Shown here: piece by piece, positions 1 to 5,503 of the stretch
How the letters are laid out: each line of letters starts with the position of its first letter
Position numbering within the stretch: position 1 is the first letter of the stretch
NCBI GenBank assembly: GCA_964601265.1
Contig: CAZRMT010000052.1
Span: 1-7,112 of the forward strand
Direction: 5' to 3'
DNA from: UBA4675 sp964601265
Lineage (GTDB): Bacteria > Bacillota > Clostridia > Christensenellales > Borkfalkiaceae
Length of the DNA stretch: 7,112 nt
Position numbers and translations under genes: made by a program
The notes under the pieces: generated by a model
Told to the model about the DNA's origin: nothing
The model's database searches: none
Seen by the model: the letters and a program-made list of their open reading frames with translations, nothing else

Positions 1-72
1 GAAAACGAGCGAGGGTATACGCAAGAATATTTCGACAGCCTAATCACGAAAATTTCGGAGATAAAGATTTAA
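1..72 (+). CDS. C-terminal end of an unidentified upstream gene (partial)
   Basis: Frame 1 is open from the first base and stops at TAA 70-72, leaving the last 23 residues of a protein that begins outside the window. The tail is mixed and charged, contains GYTQEYFDSL, and ends in IKI. It has no membrane segment, and I do not recognise the family. Base composition and codon style match the genes downstream. The dispersed repeat at 74 begins one base after the stop codon. A promoter and about 240 bp separate this gene from lysR, so it is probably not part of the hydrogenase operon. Confidence 0.6.
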   Translation, partial: ENERGYTQEYFDSLITKISEIKI

Positions 73-73
73 A

Positions 74-123
74 ATGACGGTTTATATAGAGAACTATATT
101 CAATGACTTGTATGAATTGTATG
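74..123 (+). repeat. Dispersed structured repeat, upstream copy
   Basis: This 50-bp stretch aligns without gaps to 7000-7049 with 37 of 50 identities; the first 19 columns differ at only one position. It can form a small hairpin with arms ATTCAA (98-103) and TTGTAT (108-113), loop TGAC and one T-T mismatch. The downstream copy forms the same hairpin with a compensating change of the outer pair. The same orientation on both sides of the locus suggests a dispersed intergenic repeat family. Its function is unknown. Confidence 0.6.
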
Positions 124-139
124 CCCACCGATACTAAAT

Positions 140-170
140 GCAAAAAGGTTTTCTTATCTTTCCCTTTTGC
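140..170 (+). other. Imperfect A/T-rich hairpin before the lysR promoter
   Basis: GCAAAAAGG (140-148) can pair with CCCTTTTGC (162-170) over 9 bp with one A-C mismatch and a 13-nt loop. It lies between the upstream gene and the lysR promoter and touches the -35 box. It could be a weak terminator for the upstream gene, but no U-run follows the stem (TTGAAAAACG comes next), so a terminator call is not secure. Confidence 0.25.
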
Positions 171-199
171 TTGAAAAACGACGAAAAAGGTGGTATAAT
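171..199 (+). promoter_or_regulatory. Sigma-A type promoter for lysR
   Basis: The -35 box is TTGAAA (171-176) and the -10 box is a perfect TATAAT (194-199), with an ideal 17-bp spacer. The bases before the -10 (TGG) give an extended -10. Transcription should start near 206, leaving a leader of about 105 nt before the GTG start of lysR. This is the best constitutive-looking promoter in the window. No clear terminator follows lysR, so it may also read into the hydrogenase operon. Confidence 0.8.
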
Positions 200-215
200 A
201 AAATTTATATAAAGG

Positions 216-271
216 TCGGTTTTTGTTTATCGCCGAAAAGCTTTGAAAATCTATTGATTTTTACAAGCCGA
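216..271 (+). other. Possible folded leader of the lysR transcript
   Basis: An outer stem can form between TCGGTTT (216-222) and AAGCCGA (265-271), 7 bp including one G-U pair. Inside it, AAAATC (246-251) pairs with GATTTT (256-261) around the loop TATT, and the stem extends outward by a G-U and a U-A pair. The ribosome binding site at 296-303 lies outside the structure. I do not recognise a known riboswitch or T-box. A/T-rich leaders fold easily by chance, so this is only a candidate. Confidence 0.2.
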
Positions 272-295
272 TTATAGCGAAAAAGATATACTTTT

Positions 296-303
296 AAAGG
301 AGG
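296..303 (+). promoter_or_regulatory. Ribosome binding site fixing the GTG start of lysR
   Basis: AAAGGAGG is close to a perfect anti-Shine-Dalgarno match and lies 8 nt before GTG at 312. It selects that codon as the start. The product then begins at the usual distance before the LysR helix-turn-helix. Confidence 0.85.
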
Positions 304-311
304 TATAAAAG

Positions 312-1253
312 GTGAATATAGTCTACTTAAAATACGCCGTAACGGTGGCGAAAGCGGGTTCTTTAAGTAAAGCTTCGGAAGAACTGTTTATTGCTCAACC
401 TAATTTGTCGAGAGCCATTAAAGAGCTTGAAAAGGACTTGGGAATAACCATTTTCGACAGAAATTCCAAAGGCGTAACGCTTACGCCCGACGGGGAAAGG
501 CTTATCTCCTACGGTAAAAAGATTTTAAAGGAAATAGACGACGTGGAACGTCAATTTAAAGGCGAAAACGAAAACAAGTCGGTCTTTTCCATAAGCGTGC
601 CGAGGGCTAGCTATATAGGTAACGCATTCGCTTCTTTTACCGTTAATCTTCCAGAAAACGAGCGCTACGAGCTTTATTATAAAGAAACGAACAATCAGCG
701 AACGCTTACAAACGTTTTGGAAAAGGGTTATAAATGCGGAATAATAAGGTATCCGTTAAACTACGACAAGTATTTTAAACAGACTTTTTCGAGTAAAAAT
801 CTTGCGTTCGAGGTAATAACGGAATTTAGTTACGTACTTGTGGTAAACAATTCCAGCCCATTACTAAAAAAAGAGAAAATTACCTTTGCGGATTTAAAAA
901 ACTATACCGAAATAGCGCACGCAGACCCCTATGCGCCCAGCGTTCAACTTGCGGAAGTTAAAAAAGAGGAGTTGCCCGACAACGTTTCCAAGCGTATATT
1001 CGTTTTCGAAAGGGCAAGTCAGTTTGAAATTTTATCCGCAAACCCCAACACTTTTATGTGGGTGTCGCCCATTCCCAAGGAAACGCTTGACAGGTACGAT
1101 TTAACGCAAATCACTTGCGAAGAAAACAAAAAAATTTATAAAGACGTGCTTATTTATTCTAAAAATTACAAACTTTCCAAGCTCGATAAAGAGTTTATAA
1201 CGGAGCTGTGTCTTTCTAAACGCAAATGCGTGGGAGTAACGCAAGACTTTTAA
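312..1253 (+). CDS. LysR-family transcriptional regulator
   Basis: A cytoplasmic DNA-binding regulator of 313 residues, normal for the LysR family (about 290-320). Residues 1-60 form the winged helix-turn-helix: AGSLSKASEELF, then recognition-helix residues QPNLSRAIKELE (29-40), then LGITIFDR (43-50) and TLTPDGE (56-62). A linker helix follows to about residue 85, and the rest (about 90-300) is the periplasmic-binding-protein-like effector domain. The effector cannot be read from sequence. The start is GTG with a strong ribosome binding site and its own promoter. The gene lies 158 bp upstream of the operon in the same direction, whereas LysR genes are often divergent from their targets. The operon promoter lacks a -35 box and has an inverted repeat there, so this protein is the likely local regulator (inference). 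Clostridial hydrogenase operons are more often linked to the redox regulator Rex, and no Rex-like box was seen here. Confidence 0.9.
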   Translation: MNIVYLKYAVTVAKAGSLSKASEELFIAQPNLSRAIKELEKDLGITIFDRNSKGVTLTPDGERLISYGKKILKEIDDVERQFKGENENKSVFSISVPRASYIGNAFASFTVNLPENERYELYYKETNNQRTLTNVLEKGYKCGIIRYPLNYDKYFKQTFSSKNLAFEVITEFSYVLVVNNSSPLLKKEKITFADLKNYTEIAHADPYAPSVQLAEVKKEELPDNVSKRIFVFERASQFEILSANPNTFMWVSPIPKETLDRYDLTQITCEENKKIYKDVLIYSKNYKLSKLDKEFITELCLSKRKCVGVTQDF

Positions 1254-1310
1254 AAATTATCGGGTAAAACGATATATACAATTTGATATAACAAAGTAAT
1301 TTTTACATAT

Positions 1311-1339
1311 ATACGGGTTTACGTATTCAATGGTATAAT
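1311..1339 (+). promoter_or_regulatory. Operon promoter with extended -10 and LysR-like inverted repeat
   Basis: TATAAT (1334-1339) preceded by TGG is an extended -10, giving a start near 1346 and a leader of about 65 nt. At the -35 position (1311-1316) there is no TTGACA-like hexamer. Instead, ATACG (1311-1315) and CGTAT (1322-1326) form a perfect 5-bp inverted repeat with a 6-bp spacer. Written as ATAC-N8-GTAT, this is one base wider than the classical LysR ATAC-N7-GTAT (T-N11-A) box. A second inverted repeat, TTCAAT (1326-1331) and ATTGAA (1344-1349), brackets the -10. The octamer ATATATAC occurs at 1272-1279 and 1307-1314. The -10 call is strong; the operator is inferred. Confidence 0.6.
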
Positions 1340-1398
1340 ATATATTGAAATAAAGCGGTCGTTTGAGTTCCGTTTTTAAGGCGTTAACCCGAAAAGAT

Positions 1399-1405
1399 AA
1401 AGGAG
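1399..1405 (+). promoter_or_regulatory. Ribosome binding site fixing the TTG start at 1412
   Basis: AAAGGAG lies 6 nt before TTG at 1412. No ATG or GTG lies at a suitable distance, so the rare TTG is the best start for the kinase-like gene. The weak start codon may lower its yield relative to the ATG-started genes behind it. Confidence 0.75.
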
Positions 1406-1411
1406 ATTGTT

Positions 1412-2146
1412 TTGGATAGGTTAATTTCCATAAAAACGGGCAAAAGCGTATATAAAGACGATTCTTTGGTGTTTAAAGTGTTTTATTCCAACGATATTTT
1501 TGCTTTCGAAGAAGCTTTTAAACAGTCGCTTGCTCTTTCGCTCGGGCTTTTCGTTCCCCCCGTTTTAGGCGTTGAAAAGGTGAATAATAATTTTGCGATG
1601 GTTTCCGACTACGTAAAAGGGAAATCGCTTTTAACTTTGCTTAGAAACAATGAAATCGAGGAAGGCGAGGCGATAGAGGTTTTAGCCAAAGCCCAAAACG
1701 AGGTTAATTCCAAGTCGACGAACCACCTCATTACCGACAAAACGTACTTTTCAAACGGGATAAAAGAGAGCGAACTAGACGAAAGCGTAAAAGAAAAGGC
1801 GCTTAAAAAGCTGGAAGAGCTTAGCGGAAAAAGCAATCTGTGTCACGGCAACTTGGGGTTGAAAGACGTGGTCGCAAGCGAAAAGGGGTATTTCGTATCG
1901 GGTTGGGGAAGAGCCTACTCGGGCGATAAAGTGTCTGACGTGGCGATAACTTACGTCAACTTGGTTCATTACCGTTCAAAGTCCGTTGCGGAAGAGTTTT
2001 TAAAGCGGACGATAGGGAATAACGAAAATTTTAAAGACTGGTTATTCGTTTCTGCGGTTGCTTTGCAAAAGCAGTTCGGGAGCGACAAAAAACCCGTTTT
2101 ATCAAGAATAATAAACGACTATTTACAAGGAGAAAAAAATGATTAA
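1412..2146 (+). CDS. Aminoglycoside phosphotransferase-like pseudokinase
   Basis: A soluble protein of 244 residues with the layout of an APH/choline-kinase fold. LVFKVFYS (19-26) carries the putative ATP lysine K22, and MVSDYVKGKSLLTLL (63-77) looks like the hinge between lobes. LCHGNLGLKDVV (143-154) sits where the catalytic loop HGDxxxxN belongs, YFVSGWGRA (160-168) where the metal-binding I-D-W belongs, and GDKVSDVA (171-178) matches the conserved GDxxxDLA. The key residues are changed: catalytic Asp to N147, metal-binding Asn to D152, and metal-binding Asp to G164. By family rules this should abolish phosphotransfer, although the reading frame is intact and the fold residues around these sites are kept. 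The family assignment comes from motifs alone; the protein is shorter than most members. It is the first gene of the operon, and its last 8 bp overlap the next gene, whose ribosome binding site lies inside this one. A binding or scaffold role next to the phosphatase is inference. Confidence 0.65.
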   Translation: MDRLISIKTGKSVYKDDSLVFKVFYSNDIFAFEEAFKQSLALSLGLFVPPVLGVEKVNNNFAMVSDYVKGKSLLTLLRNNEIEEGEAIEVLAKAQNEVNSKSTNHLITDKTYFSNGIKESELDESVKEKALKKLEELSGKSNLCHGNLGLKDVVASEKGYFVSGWGRAYSGDKVSDVAITYVNLVHYRSKSVAEEFLKRTIGNNENFKDWLFVSAVALQKQFGSDKKPVLSRIINDYLQGEKND

Positions 2147-2381
2147 AGTTACTATATGTATCGGCAGTTCTTGCCACATTAAAGGTTCGAGGATTATCGT
2201 TGAAAAAATGCAAAACTTAATTGCGGAAAACAAGATTTCCGACAAAGTCGAGCTTGACGGAACGTTTTGTATGGGAAAATGTCAACAAGGCGTTTGCGTT
2301 ACGGTTGACGGAGAGTTCTTTTCGGTAACGCCCGACACTTGCGAAGAATTTTTCGACAAGGAAGTTTTGGCGAGGATTTAA
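2139..2381 (+). CDS. Thioredoxin-like [2Fe-2S] ferredoxin, first copy
   Basis: A small soluble electron carrier of 80 residues, resembling the C-terminal domain of NuoE and the free-standing thioredoxin-fold ferredoxins of hydrogenase loci. The four cluster ligands are visible as C7-x4-C12 (CIGSSC) and C44-x3-C48 (CMGKC), separated by 31 residues. An additional C53 is not expected to be a ligand. There is no signal peptide. The start is ATG with AAGGAG (2127-2132) six bases before it, inside the end of the kinase-like gene. The 8-bp overlap (ATGATTAA) suggests translational coupling. One base separates it from the second copy. It may carry electrons between the hydrogenases and a donor such as NAD(P)H or ferredoxin; the partner is not shown by the sequence. 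Confidence 0.85.
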   Translation: MIKVTICIGSSCHIKGSRIIVEKMQNLIAENKISDKVELDGTFCMGKCQQGVCVTVDGEFFSVTPDTCEEFFDKEVLARI

Positions 2382-2382
2382 T

Positions 2383-2631
2383 ATGGTCGTTCAAGTATGC
2401 GTGGGGAGTTCCTGCTACTTAAAGGGTTCAGCCGAAATAGTTAAGTTTTTCGAAGAACAAGTAGAAAAAAATTCGTTAAAAGACAAAATTACGCTTGCGG
2501 GGAATTTTTGCCTTGGAAAATGCAACAGAACGGGAGTAACGGTTACGGTCGACGGAGAAATTTTCGTCGGCATTACGCCGTCTAACGTTATGCAACTGTG
2601 GAACGATAAAATTATAAGTAAACTTGATTAA
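2383..2631 (+). CDS. Thioredoxin-like [2Fe-2S] ferredoxin, second copy
   Basis: A protein of 82 residues, clearly paralogous to its neighbour at 2139. It has the same cysteine spacing, C6-x4-C11 (CVGSSC), then C43-x3-C47 (CLGKC), the same KGS after the first pair, and the same VTVDGE strand near residues 54-59. The two copies differ over much of the rest of the sequence, mainly in the helices and the C-terminus, so the duplication is old and the copies have probably specialised. GAGG (2372-2375) inside the preceding gene serves as ribosome binding site for the ATG. The stop is 14 bp before the sensory hydrogenase. The role is likely electron transfer in the cytoplasm; whether the two copies form a heterodimer or serve different enzymes cannot be decided here. 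Confidence 0.85.
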   Translation: MVVQVCVGSSCYLKGSAEIVKFFEEQVEKNSLKDKITLAGNFCLGKCNRTGVTVTVDGEIFVGITPSNVMQLWNDKIISKLD

Positions 2632-2645
2632 CGGGGGAAAGAAAA

Positions 2646-4319
2646 ATGGCGGATTGTCTTACCTTAAAAAAATCTAATTGTAAAAATTGTTATAAGTGTA
2701 TAAGGCATTGTCCGGTGAAAAGTATCCGTTTTTCAGGCAATCAGGCGCACATAATAGGCGACGAATGTATTTTATGCGGTCGTTGTTTCGTCGTGTGTCC
2801 GCAAAACGCAAAGGAAATTTCAAGCGAGATAGAAAAGGTAAAAGTATTTATCCAGTCGGGCGACCCCGTATACGTATCGCTTGCTCCTTCCTTTATCGCC
2901 AACTACGACGGCGTGGGGATTAACGCTATGCGTTCCGCCCTTTTAAAACTCGGTTTTTCGGGCGTTGAAGAAACGGCTATCGGCGCGACGATAGTCAAAA
3001 GAGAGTACGAAAGAATTTTGTCCGACAACACGCACGACGTGGTCATATCTTCTTGCTGTCACTCGATAAATCTTTTAATACAAAAATATTTCCCCTCTTG
3101 CTTAAAATATCTTGCCGACGTGTATTCGCCTATGCAGGCGCACGCCTTGAATATTAAAGAAAGGGTAAAAAACGCAAAAGTCGTGTTTATAGGACCGTGC
3201 GTTGCCAAAAAGGACGAGGCGCAGACTTATAAAGGCATAGTAGACGCCGTTTTGACTTTTGAAGAATTAGCCGAATGGTTGAAAGATGAAAATATAGAAT
3301 TAGAGGCGGTGGCGGATTCTTCCGAAAATTCGCTTGCTAGATTTTTCCCGACTACGGGCGGAGTTTTAAAAACTATGCGACCCGTATCCGATTACAAGTA
3401 TCTCGCCATAGACGGCACCGAGAATTGTATATCGGCTTTAAAGGACTTGGAAAACGGTAAAATTCACAACTGTTTTATCGAAATGTCCGCATGCGTGGGC
3501 AGTTGCGTGGGCGGTCCCGTTATGGAAAAATACCATTTTTCACCCGTAAAGGACTACCTTGCGGTCGCTTCTTACACGGGTAAAAAGGATTTCGAAGTCG
3601 CTCAACCCGATTCGCAAGAGCTTAGAAAATTCTTTAAACCGATAGAGGCAAAAACTGTTCCGCCTATGGACTACGAAATAACGGAAATTTTACATAAAAT
3701 GGGCAAGTTTAAACCCGAGGACGAGCTGAATTGCGGTTCTTGCGGGTACGATACGTGCAGGGAAAAAGCTATCGCCATTTATAACGGCAAGGCGGAAATT
3801 TCTATGTGCTTGCCCTATTTAAAAGACAAGGCGGAAAGTTTTTCCGACTGTATAGTCAATAATACCCCCAACGGAGTTATCGTCGTAAACGAAAATTTAG
3901 AGGTTCAACAGATAAATTCCGTCGCTAAAAAAATAGTCAACGTAAAAAGTTCTTCCGACGTTTTAGGCGAAAGCGTTATAAGAATTTTAGACACCGCTCT
4001 TTTCGAAAAGGTTTTAAAGACCAAAAGGAGCGTCAGAGGCGTTAAAAAATACCTCGCCGAATACGATAAATACGTTGAACAAACCGTGGTGTACGACTCG
4101 AATTATCACCTTTTGATATGCATAATGAGCGATATTACGGACGAAGAAGCGGAAAAGGAAAAGAAAGACAGTATTTCCCGTCAAACGGTAGAAGTCGCCG
4201 ATAAAGTCGTCGATAAGCAAATGCGTATCGTACAAGAAATAGCCTCGCTTTTGGGCGAAACGGTGGCGGAAACCAAGATAGCTTTAACCAAGTTAAAGGA
4301 GTCTATCACCGATGAATGA
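2646..4319 (+). CDS. hydS: Sensory (group C, HydS-type) [FeFe]-hydrogenase with PAS domain
   Basis: A cytoplasmic multidomain protein of 557 residues, probably an H2 or redox sensor rather than a bulk hydrogenase. The order is two [4Fe-4S] motifs (C12/15/18/22 and C41/44/47/51), an H-cluster hydrogenase domain (about 65-330), a four-cysteine Fe-S domain (C363-x2-C366-x4-C371-x16-C388), a PAS domain (about 398-500), and a charged helical tail (about 505-555) with KQMRIVQEIASLLGE and TKIALTKLKES. The H-cluster motifs are SSCCH (135-139), GPCVAKK (183-189) and EMSACVGSC (279-287). The presumed ligands C138, C185, C283 and C287 are present, while residues around the cluster differ from catalytic enzymes. 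There is no histidine kinase, cyclase or chemotaxis output domain, so the signal should pass through protein contact. The ribosome binding site GGGGGAAAG (2633-2641) is less perfect than the others. The gene overlaps the phosphatase by 8 bp, which supports a shared function. This architecture matches clostridial HydS/HfsB proteins as I remember them. Confidence 0.88.
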   Translation: MADCLTLKKSNCKNCYKCIRHCPVKSIRFSGNQAHIIGDECILCGRCFVVCPQNAKEISSEIEKVKVFIQSGDPVYVSLAPSFIANYDGVGINAMRSALLKLGFSGVEETAIGATIVKREYERILSDNTHDVVISSCCHSINLLIQKYFPSCLKYLADVYSPMQAHALNIKERVKNAKVVFIGPCVAKKDEAQTYKGIVDAVLTFEELAEWLKDENIELEAVADSSENSLARFFPTTGGVLKTMRPVSDYKYLAIDGTENCISALKDLENGKIHNCFIEMSACVGSCVGGPVMEKYHFSPVKDYLAVASYTGKKDFEVAQPDSQELRKFFKPIEAKTVPPMDYEITEILHKMGKFKPEDELNCGSCGYDTCREKAIAIYNGKAEISMCLPYLKDKAESFSDCIVNNTPNGVIVVNENLEVQQINSVAKKIVNVKSSSDVLGESVIRILDTALFEKVLKTKRSVRGVKKYLAEYDKYVEQTVVYDSNYHLLICIMSDITDEEAEKEKKDSISRQTVEVADKVVDKQMRIVQEIASLLGETVAETKIALTKLKESITDE

Positions 4320-5484
4320 TTTGTGCGTCGATATAGGATATAAAAGCATAAACCATTTCGGAGAACAGCTTTGCGGTGACCACGTGGACGTTGTCGACAG
4401 CGGAGAAAATTCGCAAGTTATAGTTTTAGCCGACGGGCTAGGTAGCGGAGTAAAGGCAAGCATTTTGTCAACGCTTACCTCTAAAATCATTTCCACTATG
4501 CTTTCCGAGGGGCTTTCCATAGAGGACTGCGTAAAAACCATTACAGAAACTTTGCCCGTGTGTTCCGTAAGAGGAGTCGCTTATTCCACTTTTACGATAA
4601 TTCATATCGTCGATAACGAGCGTGCGGAGCTTATAGAATTCGACAATCCGCAAGTGATTTTAATACGCAACGGAAAAAGCGTGGATTATCCTCGTTCCGA
4701 AACGGTTATGGAGGGAAAACGGGTCTATAAGTCGGTTATCTCGCTTGTTGACGGCGACGTGTTTATCGCGATGAGCGACGGCTGTCCGCACGCGGGGATA
4801 GGAAATATGTATAATTTCGGCTGGAAAAGAGAAGAAATAGCCGATTATATGTCAACGGTGATTTACGGAGGATATTCCGCTAAAACGCTAGCCACTATTC
4901 TCGTAGATGAAGTGGACAAGCTTTACGGAGCAATGCCGGGGGACGACGCGACCGCTTGCGTTATAAAGGTAAGAAAACGCGAGCCTGTAAACATTATGTT
5001 CGGCCCGCCCGAAAAAATGGACGACACTATGAGAATGGCTTCGCTGTTTTTTTCCAAGCAAGGCAAGCATATCGTGTGCGGAGGAACGACTTCGGGAATA
5101 GTTGCAAAATACTTGAATAAACCGTTAAAAGCGAGTTTAAACTTCGGAACGGGCGGTGTTCCGCCGATTGCCGAAATAGAGGGCGTAGACTTGGTTACCG
5201 AGGGCGTTATAACGTTAAGTAAAGTCGTCGAGTACGCAAAAGACGCCGTAAGCGAAAACAAGCTTTACGACAAATGGGGCTACGGCAGAGACGGAGCGTC
5301 GCTTATAGCGAGAATGTTGTTCGAGGACGCTACGGATATAAATTTTTACGTGGGGAGGGCGGTTAATCCCGCACACCAAAACCCCGAATTACCCATAAAT
5401 TTCAATATCAAAATGGCTTTGGTAGAGGAATTGAGCGGTTGCTTAAAACAAATGGGTAAAAGAATAAAGGTAAGTTATTTTTAA
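4312..5484 (+). CDS. SpoIIE-type PP2C protein phosphatase with extra C-terminal domain
   Basis: A predicted Mn/Mg-dependent serine/threonine phosphatase of 390 residues, soluble, without membrane segments. The PP2C/SpoIIE domain fills about residues 1-225 and keeps the metal-binding aspartates: CGD (D23), ADGLGSG (D41), MSDG (D156) and GDDAT (D211, D212). It should therefore be active. Residues about 226-390 form a second domain with FGPPEKMDD, CGGTTSGIVAKYL, GGVPPIAEIEG and DLVTEGVITLSKVVEYA. I recall a similar extension in SpoIIE-type proteins of hydrogenase loci, but its function is unknown to me. ATG 4312 follows AAAGGAG (4295-4301), which lies inside hydS, and the genes overlap by ATGAATGA. 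SpoIIE-type enzymes usually act on anti-sigma-factor antagonists, yet no such antagonist or anti-sigma kinase is in this window. The substrate could be the sensor, the hydrogenase or a protein encoded elsewhere. It corresponds in position to the phosphatase of clostridial hfs operons. Confidence 0.9.
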   Translation: MNDLCVDIGYKSINHFGEQLCGDHVDVVDSGENSQVIVLADGLGSGVKASILSTLTSKIISTMLSEGLSIEDCVKTITETLPVCSVRGVAYSTFTIIHIVDNERAELIEFDNPQVILIRNGKSVDYPRSETVMEGKRVYKSVISLVDGDVFIAMSDGCPHAGIGNMYNFGWKREEIADYMSTVIYGGYSAKTLATILVDEVDKLYGAMPGDDATACVIKVRKREPVNIMFGPPEKMDDTMRMASLFFSKQGKHIVCGGTTSGIVAKYLNKPLKASLNFGTGGVPPIAEIEGVDLVTEGVITLSKVVEYAKDAVSENKLYDKWGYGRDGASLIARMLFEDATDINFYVGRAVNPAHQNPELPINFNIKMALVEELSGCLKQMGKRIKVSYF

Positions 5485-5503
5485 AAAAATATAAGGGATT
5501 GCT

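Noticed and set aside
206..311. A riboswitch or T-box in the lysR leader
   Set aside because: Only a long-range 7-bp stem and one A/T-rich hairpin are visible. No conserved riboswitch core or T-box sequence was found.
1281..1300. A Rex-type operator (TTGATATAACAA) before the operon
   Set aside because: Only TTG and CAA at the ends match; the inner bases and spacing do not fit the TTGTGA-N6-TCACAA pattern.
1412..2146. The kinase-like gene as an antibiotic-resistance aminoglycoside phosphotransferase
   Set aside because: The catalytic Asp and both metal-binding positions are replaced and the context is a hydrogenase operon, so drug phosphorylation is not supported.
4923..5261. A 112-residue minus-strand frame inside the phosphatase gene
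   Set aside because: The opposite frame has continuous SpoIIE-type motifs. The minus frame shows no family motif, promoter or ribosome binding site and looks like a codon-bias shadow, as do the other minus-strand frames at 1609-2213, 4014-4653, 5590-6141 and 6422-6909.
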